Shown one piece after another: positions 54,100 through 64,000 of a DNA stretch of 64,000 bases. Numbering within the stretch: the stretch's first letter is position 1; each line of letters opens with the position of its first letter. Position numbers and translations under genes: made by a program. The DNA comes from Amoebophrya sp. A120 (taxonomy: Eukaryota; Sar; Dinophyceae; Syndiniales; Amoebophryaceae), in the NCBI GenBank assembly GCA_905178155.1, contig CAJINV010000004.1, forward strand, positions 690,629 to 754,628, in the 5' to 3' direction. The notes below the pieces were generated by a model, which worked only from the letters and a program-made list of their open reading frames with translations, had not been told where the DNA came from and searched no databases.

Positions 54100-57000
54100 G
54101 TTTTTCTTTTTCAAAATTTTGTCAAATTTATTAGCGAAGAAAAAAAAATTTTATCGTCCTCTAATATTGCTGTAACATCAGAAAGAGTGAGAGAGATGAA
54201 GTTGAAGTGGATAAAGAGCCCTGAGGCAGGAGACACTTTCGTCTGCATCAAACTGTCCGGCGTTGCAACTCTGCCATTATTTTGCGGAGGACTTCAAGTT
54301 CAAGCATAGTCAATATCACTTTTGTGGTCGTTTTGTTTTTGATGTCTGAAACAAGAAATGCGATCCAGTACTGCAGCCTCTTTGTTGATGCGCTGAGATT
54401 GCTTGACATGCAGCTGGACCGCGAGGTGTTTGTTCTAGGAGGGTGGAAAAACTTCTCTGATTTTGTTCGACGCCAGCACTTGCTTCTACATGACTTTTGC
54501 GCTCTCGAAATATCCGCTCGAAGACGAAGAAAGAGTAGTGAAAAAAAAATAAAAACAACAGAAGCAAAAAGCTCACTGCACTCGTGGTTTGATTTCAATT
54601 TTATCTTTAAGAAAAAGAAAGTGAAAGGAGTAAAAAATCAAAACCAGCCGTAGCTGGTGCTGCGTTCGAAAGTACAAGCTGTGCCGTCTACTTGCTGTGA
54701 CAGGTCGACGCGCTGCACAGGACGAGGAATCAATGAGCCTACAAGTGGTCATTTTTTGAATTTCTCATAGTGAATAGGGCATGCGAATCAAAAACCCGGG
54801 GACTCGTCAACACGGGCAGACATTGACGCACCTTCCACTCAGTCAACGACTTCCACTCTTCTACTCGGCAGATTTGGTTTTCCCTTTTGAGATGGTAGGC
54901 AGTGGCAGATGAAGAGAAAAAATCAACACGAAGTCGCACACGAGTTAGTTGCAGAGGCCCAAAATGAAGAAATAGAAAAAGTAAAAGATGCGAAGATCAT
55001 GCGTTCGTGGTCCTTCTCTTTCGTGCAACGACCGTCGCTAATTCACTCAAAACCAGACTAAGCAGGTTTTTTCTTCGTGAAAGAGAAAGAACCGATAGTG
55101 CTCCTAATGAACAAAAAAACGAAGTGGCTCCTACTTGCGCTTTTCATCAAGCGGCTCTTTTTTCTGGGAACGACATGAAGAGCGAACACCAACACGAGTA
55201 CATCTGGGAGAAATGTGTCCAGCTCTGCTCTAGTGCGAGTGACAGAGCCAGCGAGGCTTCGTTTTTTTTGGTTTTTTTTATGTAGTTTTTTCTTGCTGTC
55301 TTTAGGTAGTCTTTATCTTTTCTTTTGTGTTTATCTTAAAAATTATGATTGCAATCGACCGCGGCCCCTCGCAACGAACAAAACTTGCAGAAATACGATA
55401 TTGTAGAAAATTATAGTTGGAAAATTTAAGGAAGCGAATTTTGGTTGCTCCAAGAGCGATCTCGGCGTCTCTCGGGGAAGTAGAGCCGCGCCGAAATAAT
55501 CGCCACAAGGGGCTGGTGTAGCTTGTAGATTACCATCGTATAGCAAAACCTCTACTCGAGAAGATGTAGCTTAGGCATCTTTGTAAGCAAACGACTTGCT
55601 CAAGCAGAATCGTAGGAAGCAGATTGTGGCACAGAATAATTGCAGCTCATCAATAGTAGTATATCATCGTCCTTCCTTGACGAGTTCCTGTCGCTGGAGC
55701 CATTCTCAACAACATCTGTCGCTGGAGCCATTCTCAGCTATTCCTCCCCTTGCGCCTGCTAGATGAAACCGCTACAAGCTGCACTTGAAGGAACTGAAAC
55801 TACACAGAATCAAAAATGACACCTTCATGATTAGGCACGAGAATCACAACAGCCGCGTGGCAGCGCGGACCGATCGTTGCTTCGTTCAGAAATTACATGA
55901 TGATAAACTACGAAGTAGCGCGCTTTTCCGATAGATACAGGTAGTATATTGCACTGAGTCCTCGCTTCTTCCTCATATTGAAAGTTTAGAAAACTAAAAG
56001 TATGCTTGACTTACAAAAATGGCCTGCTCTTACCCGGGACGACAAAAGCGAATTTTTTGGTTCAGAAAAAACATAATTTAACACTTTGAATGCACAACAC
56101 AAACTTGGGGGAGGGTCATCCGGAGGTGAGAGCTACAAAGAAAGGAACGCTATACGATGACTCAATAGTAAACATAATCAAACAGAACATGCTGAACAAA
56201 AAAGAAGTACGACTTCACTGGGACAGACTCATACAGACTTCGATAACGATAACAAATTGGAATGATGCGCTAAAAGTACATCATCCCTCTCTGTAGTAAC
56301 TGTAATCGCTCATATTAATTGTGTAACAATTATATCTTTGATTGTCTAGTGCGAGGACGGTAGAGCGCTGCGCTGCCAGTTGTACAGAATTGTGGTGAGA
56401 AGTGTTCACTGAGCCGCATGTAAAATTCAGCACGATCTTGATTATATTTGATACAAACTAGAACTACAACTACTTACGCAGGAACTGTCGGAGCAGGGTG
56501 ACACGATAGAATACGAGAGGGGCGCTGCCTTGCAATTCTTTAGCTTTTTGGTACTTTACTTAGTCAATTTTTATTTTAGTAATCGAGACTATAAAATTCA
56601 AAATAACAAAACGTCGGGGACATGCATCGCTTATGCTTTACTAGGTTTTGATGTAAAGATTTAGTGGGCGTGAAGTTAAGACATTCGATTATATCACAAA
56701 TGAAATTCCGGTGAAAGTGGCATGACGGTAAAAAAAAAGAAAAAGAATTGCGAGTAGTATATGTGATGTAGGTGTTACTACATTCTCTGTCTTCGCCCGA
56801 GGCGGGAACGCTTTGACTTTGACGCAGATGCTTAAGTATGCTCTGTGGCTTTGATGTAGCGGACACGAGTGTAAACAGGATGCGCCCGAAAGCGCTTTTT
56901 TACACCCCAGGAGGAGCTCCGTCAAGTTCTTTCATGCAGTTTGATAACCATTTTCTTTTTCGCGGCAAGTGAGATTTTTAAGTAAGTACTACCCTACGTG

Positions 57001-59098
57001 AAAGAAAAAGTGTGAGAGAAAAAGTATATCGGTCAGATAAGAAGTAGCCTCCACCAACCCGGTGTCGCAATAAAATTTCGAGGGATCCACCTGTCGTGAG
57101 AGTAGTTTCGTTGTGCACCTTGAAACGAACTGCTCTCTGTCCCGGTCTCGTCCCTTTCTTGTATTTTTTTGAGGCTTGCTTTTTTTTTCGTAGTTTCTTC
57201 TTGTACTTGTGGTTTGGCTTCGGCAGGCGCAGGGCTTGGACATTTTGCGTACTGAAACTTAGAAACTGAAAATCAAAAAAAAGGCTCTAGCTCAATGTCC
57301 CCACTTCTACATTTGTGTATCTATGAAAGTGGATAAGACGCCCCCTTCGCCCTCATTGCAAGGCGGATATGATCGACGACTCGACGGGCAACAACGCGCC
57401 AAATTCTGTTTTTATAAAAACCGCACGAAACTGTAGTACCTACTGTCTCGCTGGTTGGTGCAATACTGTATCTCTTAGTGCCGCCTTGGCGTTCCACCGG
57501 GATGCAGAAACTACAAAAACAGAATTAACATTAAGGTTAGAAGAGGCAAACCAGAGCAGAGAAAGTTGTTTGTGTTGTTTGTTGGTAATGGATACACGGA
57601 ATCCGGGTGAAGTTTTTCTTCTCGCGTGTGTTCTAGCGCTATTTCAATAAAAATACCAGTTAGAGTGAGCCACTTTGAGCTCCTTCTTGAGAAAAACAGT
57701 ACAGACTGGCAAAACGAAGATGGAAAAGCTTTGTTGCTAAAAGTGATTTATTCCAAAAGTTGAAATCGACAGCGAACGTCTAAAAGTTGAAAAGCTTTGG
57801 TAGTTGAAAGTTATTCGAGAAAACAGAGGAAGGTTCTTGAACAGAGAAAAATAAAAGCGATCGTAGAGACTAGCCAACGTGTTTTTGAGAAAAGTTGTTT
57901 CTGAAGAAAGGGAGTTTTGAAATAAAGTCTTGCTGTTGACGAGCGTTTTGCTTTTTGTGTTTTTAGTTAAAGAGTTGAGCGGATTTGGAATTTTCCATCA
58001 TGACATATGAATCTAATCACAATGAGGTAAAGTGGCGCGCGTCCACTGTCGTAATGAGTCGCTTCAGAGCTCGTTCCAATGTTCTTCCTCGAATGATCGG
58101 CCTGCTACTCCTCGTGGTGGACCTCGACGTAGTTTTTTCTTTATTCATACACGGCATAAATGACAGGTACGCTGCTGCTATTTGTTGCACCTAGCTTTGG
58201 TATAAAAGGAAAAGATACCACCTTTTTTTTTCTTTGTTGGCGATGAAGGAAAGTTTTGACTTGTGCGCGAGATGAGTGGCAAGATGATACAACCGTCGTT
58301 AGCAGAAATGAAGTGTGATTGTCGGTGGACAAGCACATGGAATACGTAATGTGCGACCGGGAGCATTATATAAAGTCAGCAGCTTCCTTTTGTTTGACGA
58401 GATCGACAAAAATGGTTGAAGTTGAAGATTAGTGGTCAGCACATGATATATAGTTATAGAGTGAACGAGAAATAGTGTACGAGTCGCCTAAATCTGAGCA
58501 AAAAAAAAAAATATTGCGTCTGCGAATCGTGGCCCTGTCGCTGCGCTGCTTCCTCAAATTGAAATCGAGATATCGAAACGAGTACTTCTATCGCTGAAAT
58601 CACTTCGAGTAGCAGTGAAATTAACTGGCTTGAGCATGTGCAGAAACGGAATCGACCCGAGACCACCGCAGCCATCGATCGATCACGAGTTCTGTTGGCC
58701 GGGTTTCATGACATTGCCAAGCGCGCCTACATGTTAACTTTAACTTGATGACGGAAATTCAAAAACAATAGCCGAATCGTAAACTGAAACTGCAACTCAT
58801 AAGTTTAAGTAGTGATAGGCCCACCTCCCGTTTCCATATTACATGGCTGCGCCGTAGTACTCCAACAGCCACAATATTGTCACGTTTCCTCATACGTGAT
58901 ATTGCGCACCAGAAGGAATAGGGAAACCATAAAATCGAAATTCAAAATTCGCCATGCTTGCAATAAAAAGATGAAGAACTTCACCCGGTTTATTTATCAT
59001 AGTAATAACTTTTCGCTTTCATACTATCTTTCAATGTCGTACAATTATATGGAGATGAAGCTTGATGGCACGTCGAATGGTACAGGAATAGAAATATC
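54100..59098. other. Gene-poor 5-kb stretch
   Basis: AT-rich sequence with many short frames on both strands and none I can support. The best plus-strand candidates (57369-57650, 56090-56296) lack domains, and the surrounding genes are all on the minus strand. A 28-bp tandem duplication lies at 55689-55736. The left part should hold the 5' region of the 244-aa gene, the right part the 3' end of the hydrolase-like gene. Confidence 0.5.
55689..55736. repeat. 28-bp direct tandem duplication
   Basis: The 20-mer TGTCGCTGGAGCCATTCTCA occurs at 55689 and again at 55717, separated by ACAACATC. Only two copies. Confidence 0.85.
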
Positions 59099-62000
59099 CT
59101 AAATGCTTTCCAAATACACGGTGTCCACGCCCGGCACTCCCCATTGCTTGCCAAGCTCTGGGCCGAATTGTTGGTACTCGCGGAAGGTGACAGAAGGTGG
59201 TCCACCGAGAAAGTCGAGGGCGGACGGGCTGCTGATAACACGGTAATTGGTTTCGAAGAACTCCTTGCGTTCCTTTCGCCCGTCCTTCCCATCGCCGAGG
59301 AATTCCGCAACTATGTGAATGAAGTCTTGGGACATGACGGGAGAAGGGAAACGTCGCGGCATAATTTCGCGCGCAACATAGGTGCTCAAATAGGCAAAGT
59401 TTTTTTGCGTACATTCGGGGGGCAGCTCTTGTTCGCTTCCCCCAGAGGAAGGAGCGTTACCCTCCGCCTTCGGCGGGTTACACTGAGGAGAGGTGCTACT
59501 GTCAGCAGGTGGAACAGCAAGACTCAGCTTGGTGTGATCTTCGTGGTCTTGAAGGATTTCAAAGTACTCTCCCGCCAGCGCTTTGATCCGTTCACTTTCT
59601 TCTGATGAACATTTGTTGGCAGAGCCAAACCGAGGATTTTTAGACTCCCGCGGCGCCAGGGCTTTGACGTTTGGTGCATTGGAATATCCTCTCGCGGCTT
59701 TCGACGGATTGGATGTCGCCGGCGCGTCGCCTCCCACGCCCATGTTTAAATCGCAAGTGATGTACAAAACCTTGGCAACCACAAAGTCGTCAAACAGTGA
59801 CTGCACCATCAGTAGCGGCGTCTGGATGCGCGCATCGTGGTTTTGCATTTCCATCCCTTTTACCCCCATGGTTGGTTTTGTATAAAATTGCGGAAAAAGG
59901 CAGACGTCTTTGTTTGTCGGGTACTTTTTCTGGCACATTTCGGGTAGAGACTCGAAGTTTGGGTCGGCCAGTTTGAAAACGCGCTTTAGCTGATTTCCGT
60001 AGTAGTTGGGCTCCAACCTATCGCTGTCGAGCATGTATTTTTTGCGTTGAGTGTCCTGGTCCATGACGTTTGTCGGCAGCACCAGTGGGAGGAGCTTCTC
60101 ATTGAAGACGCCTTTATTGAGGTAAAGGCCACCATTGGGAATGGCGTAGATCTCCATCTTGCTCTTCGGGTCGGGAGCACCCAAGACGAGCTCTCGGACT
60201 TTTTGCGCCATGGCATCAACGTGATAGTACAGAGTCGTGCCGCCGAAACCATGCCCATGAAAGACGATCTTGCTGTTGCCCTCCGCGTATCGTCGCTGGT
60301 TGTCCTCGCTTGACTTGATGACCTGTTTGACAATACTGTCCAGCAGATCGGGAAGAATTTTTTGATAGCCTTGAAAGGTGATTGTGTAATCCCCTTGGCC
60401 CGCGTTCTCTGCCATTGGCAGATTCTTTCCTTGCTTTTCATTGAGTAAGGCATGGAACTCGTTTTTCTCTTTGTTAATCATTTGGTTCAGCTGAGCCTGG
60501 CGGTCCGCGCTCTCACCTGGTGTTAGGGCGGGGTTTACGTTATCAGCCGCGATCACTAGTCGCTCGTCGAGCTTAAAAGTTGCGGGCCCCCGATTGCCAC
60601 TGAACGCCGCCCCGTCGCATGGTTTAACATTAATGTAAACGTAGTCCTTCGCCAGATCCACCATGTCGGGGCGCCGGCGAATATTTTCGTAACGGAACGT
60701 ACTCTCCCCGCCATTGGGGCCCAAGGCGTAAAAAGCACACTGAAGCAATGTGTCACCAAGGTGCACTGTTGGCCCATCCATTCCACATACGCCGTCTCCT
60801 TCGAAGTCGATGAAAACACCCTTCTTGGTCTTCGCCTCCCACACAGCCGCATCCGTGTGGCCTTGTGTCTCCAAGTAATACGCAGCCGGCGTGCCATCGA
60901 GGCATTTCGTGCCTTCCAGCGGCACTTTTTTCATGTTGAAGGGGCATCGCATTTCGAGCTCGGTGAGGACACTTCGCACACTGATGTCGCTTGCAATGTT
61001 TGCGGTGACGGCGTTCCCATTCCCGGGAAGCACATTGCTGGGGTTTTGCAACTCGGCGTAGCACTCTTGGGCCAGCCCTCTCCTGTGTTGGCTCGGCAAT
61101 CGTTGGACGGGATCGAATTTCGCCGCGACATGCCTCTTGTCCCTCTGGTAGCCCAGAACCGAATTGACAAACATGCGACACTTCGTTACATACCTAGTTG
61201 TGCCGTCCGCTGAGCGCACGCTGCCGTCAAACGGATTTTTCGCTTGATTTTCGCTTCCTTTGCCTTGAAAACAGAACTGGTCACCGAAGTCGAAAAAGTC
61301 TCCTGCTTTGTCGACGCGGAGAAAGTCTCTCGCAATCCCTGTCAGTTCGTGCGCCCTGATCTTTTGCTCCTTGCGAATTGTCTGCATTTCGCTAAGCCAG
61401 CCTGCGTCGTCCTCGCATGATAGCCAGTCGCCGCTGCTTGTCAGAGAAAAGTCGCCCCCGTTCAGGGGAGTCAAAGCCCCTACTTTGCCTGTTTCTTTAC
61501 CAAGTGCAATCTTCCGATAGAATTGAGAAACATGGGATGTTCGTTGGTTGTCCGACGGACGGAATTGAATTAAATCATACTCACACGAACCGCCATTGTT
61601 GATGCGGCAGCTCATGTCGTGGCTCTTCCAATATTCGTAGCTTTCGTATCCATTGCCCTTCATGTAGTGTAGTTCGGGGTTGCTACGGTGCACACTTGCG
61701 CCGCCCTCTTGCCAAACCTCTTCGATGACAGCTTCGATGCGAGAATTCGCGTTGCGGTTGCCCTCCCCGCCGCCCGCGTCGTTTGTAATTTTATAGTGGC
61801 ATCGCCAGCGGTCGGGCACCACTAGGTGCATTTCTCCGATTGTCGTTGCACTCAGAAGACGATTCATTTTGTAGGCATCGATCATGGATTTCAGCGTCGT
61901 CGCATGAACATTTTTCAATACCATGGGTGTTAAATCCACATCAGTGCCCGGCATCACGAAGTGCGACAAAGCTGGAGGCTGAACTGCCTGTACCCCCACC

Positions 62001-63772
62001 TGGCTTCCCGATTCCTGGTTCAGGTTTTTGAAATGCATGTGGTCGGCAGCCGCTAGCCGTAACCACGCAGAACACTGCGCCTGTTGGGGACGTAATTCAC
62101 CTCCTTCTTCCGGCGTGGTGCGCCGCCCCGCCGTCGTTGCACGCACATGTTGCCGCAGGTGTACCGCAAGCGGATCGGACTCGTCCTTCCTACTGGCCGC
62201 CTCGCACACAGGCTGGAATTCAACTCCCTCTGCTGCTTCCAGAGCAGTTCTCGTTTTCCGAATTTCTGGTGGTGCCTGCGTACCCTCGGGAAGGTTGATC
62301 TCCCTCTGCCGTTCGAGCTCGACCAGTTGGTGCTGCAGTTGAGACCACTTAAGCACATGCTTGTAGATTTGGTGGCCAGAGTCAACCAGGATTCCGAAGA
62401 TTCTAGGCTTTTTACGCTCTCGCCCGATTCTCGCCAGTTCCTGTTGCTGCTGATCTGCAGTTTCACACGGAAACCAGACTCCGTCGCTCGCTATTGAGAG
62501 GAAAAATCCCCCCTCCCCATATTCTTGACGAAAAGCTACATATGCTTCCGAAAATTTCTTGCGCTGCTGACCATTTGCGGCGACGGAGCGGAGTGGGTGT
62601 GCCAGAAGACAAGCGCACGCCCAGAGGCTTCTGCTGGCCCATTGCCACTATACAAATGCCTTCGCATGCTGCTGGGGCCCCGGGGGCAGCCGTTTGCAGC
62701 AATGCTATTGAACAACTAGACCCAAGCGCCCCTAGTGCCTCGGCTGAGGGTCTGGTGGCAGTAGTGCCTTACTGCAAAACAAAGCGCATCTATGTACGCA
62801 GATCCAGCATCAGAAACTTCGTTTGGATATGGGGAGGGAAGATTTTTCCTTTCGATACTCGTCACAGGTTGCTTTTTGACGGCATCCCCGCCGAGTTGCT
62901 TGGGCGTTTTGCCTTCTTCCACGCCGTTGTACACGCCCGACATGAAGTCATCAATCGACTTCTTCCCCGCCCCGCCGTCGTCCCCAGGTCCCCCGGAAGA
63001 TCCGGAACTGATTGACTTCACGGCGAATTTTGCGCCGCACTTGGCATCCGGGTTCAGCTTCGGATCGCCGTCGCACTGTTTGGCCATATTGGTCTTGAAC
63101 TCGTTGTAAGCCTGGAGCCCCCACCCCTTTTTCAACGTTATTCCGTCTTCCTCCGATAAGTTGGGGTTTGCGGCATGGACGGCCTGGCCACCCGCTTTCC
63201 ACTGTTCCCAGTTGAGACCTCTATGAATTGCGCACATTATGTCTAGGTCTGGTGCGGGATTTGAATGTGTGAAGATGCTGATCTCGAAACGGAAGCAGCA
63301 GAGATCTATAAATTTCTTCTATAGGTGATCTGCTGCATTAATGCACCAACAGGATTCGGAGTGGCGCGCAGCTTCTCTGTCGTGCTAGGAGTCCTTTCGT
63401 ATTTCTAATACCACGTACTAAATACTTACGAACGAATAATTCGTCCACCCCACACACCAGGTTCTTTCACTCCAGGAAAATGACTTGTCACGCGTGTAAC
63501 AAGTACTGTATCGAGGAAAGAATAACGACTCATTATATAAAAACATCGATCAATAATCGGCACCAAAAGCAGGCAAATTGTAGCGATCAACAGCTGCAAC
63601 ATGATTTTTGCACCAGACCGAGACAATTTTTTTTCGAGTCGATAGGCTTCGATGTGATGCAGCTTCCCGCTGTTCTCGTCAAGAACAAGCTTGAAGAAGC
63701 ATTGCCACTTTTCCGGCTGAACGAGATCCATTTCCGTGGGTGTGACCGAACTCAAAAACCGGTTGTCTTGGT
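59099..63772 (-). CDS. Membrane protein with alpha/beta-hydrolase-like domain, 5' partial
   Basis: Exons 63430-63772, 62773-63220 and 59099-62566 join in phases 2 and 0; the 5' part lies beyond the right edge. Exon 1 carries one hydrophobic helix (MLQLLIATICLLLVPIIDRC). The long last exon has a hydrolase-like core: GDYTITFQGYQKILPDLLDS, then KIVFHGHGFGGTTLYYHVDA. The latter sits where lipases have the G-x-S-x-G nucleophile elbow, but glycine replaces serine, so the site may be inactive or the resemblance only structural. Later FDDFVVAKVLYITCD and a conserved-looking C-terminus end at a TAG (59099). Cysteines are frequent (MSCRINNGGSCEYD, GDGVCGMDG), consistent with a secreted or lumenal domain, so a type II membrane topology is plausible. 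Family unassigned. The exon 2/3 junction (GCA/GTAAGG to GGTCAG/CAGCGC) is canonical and in phase; an alternative acceptor three bases on would remove one Gln. Confidence 0.75.
62567..62772 (-). other. Canonical GT-AG intron of the hydrolase-like gene
   Basis: Donor GCA/GTAAGGCAC, acceptor AAATGGTCAG, phase 0, joining IDALCFA to QRKKFSEAYVAF. Confidence 0.75.
63221..63429 (-). mobile_element. GT-AG intron with an introner-type right end
   Basis: Canonical donor TTC/GTAAGTATTT and acceptor AATTCATAG, phase 2, joining GGRIIRS to GLNWEQW. The acceptor side is the family terminus: inverted, TATGAATTGCGCACATTATG then TCTAGGTCTGG. No matching left terminus was found, so this is probably a truncated or recombined introner. 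Confidence 0.7.
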
Positions 63773-64000
63773 ATGCATTGCAAATTTGTCTGGGTCTGGA
63801 AACTTGTAAAAGTTCTAGATTGTCTTTGTCGTGATTGTGAAAAATGAACGCTCTGTAAAAATGCACAGTAAACAAGTATGAGAAATATTTACGCAGCTAC
63901 GGCGTGTTCGCTTTCGCATGACAAGACACGCTTCTTCATGACAAGCTCTACAGCGACAGCCATGTCAGATCAGCATGACAAAAACAAACTTAGCAATCTT
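63773..64000 (-). mobile_element. Introner running off the right edge
   Basis: The gene-side end, inverted, reads TATGCATTGCAAATTTGTCT then GGGTCTGGAA, the commonest family here. The interior has the usual CATGACA motifs. The other terminus and the upstream exon are outside the window. Confidence 0.8.

Noticed and set aside
1-64000. Autonomous transposase, tRNA, rRNA or spliced-leader RNA gene
   Set aside because: I looked for transposase-like frames in the larger elements and for familiar RNA motifs and found none that I could support; absence was judged by eye only.

Overview
This is a eukaryotic nuclear window. It carries long low-complexity proteins, EF-hand/kinase and von Willebrand A domains, and many introns; I saw no bacterial-style operons, tRNA, rRNA or CRISPR. 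Every convincing gene lies on the minus strand, which suggests the long one-way gene clusters of dinoflagellates. The introns behave like non-autonomous DNA transposons and mostly do not end in GT-AG. That combination, with a calcium-dependent protein kinase, points (by inference) to a dinoflagellate-lineage alveolate, most like the parasitic Syndiniales (Amoebophrya), where such introners have been described. Layout, left to right: 1-2350 is a GC-rich repeat zone with a 30-bp minisatellite and a dispersed ~31-bp repeat. 3675-6307 is a four-exon CDPK. 7843-16049 is a ten-exon membrane protein with a VWA domain and a YfaP/DUF2135-like domain, resembling calcium-channel alpha2/delta subunits; all nine of its introns are introners. 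16937-26194 is an uninterrupted ~3085-codon frame for a low-complexity, probably nuclear protein. 27723-33804 is a three-exon scaffold with SILK-like and RVxF (PP1-docking) motifs. 34556-39671 is a leucine-rich-repeat gene split by a 1.34-kb foldback introner. 41851-52387 is a ~2.7-kaa gene of at least 13 exons. 52644-54099 is a small four-exon gene with a 14-nt exon. 54.1-59.1 kb is gene-poor. 59099-63772 is a membrane/hydrolase-like gene whose 5' end runs off the window. The central observation is that 25 introns share one construction: a short direct repeat (13 perfect 5-mers, 8 with one mismatch, 4 degenerate), inverted terminal repeats usually starting 5'-TAT and ending ATA-3', and exact restoration of the reading frame when the element plus one repeat copy is removed. 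Several terminal-repeat families coexist and some genes hold many copies. Canonical GT-AG introns occur beside them in the same genes. All coordinates were counted by hand; exon phases were checked arithmetically except where stated, and junctions inside the direct repeats are ambiguous by up to 5 nt.
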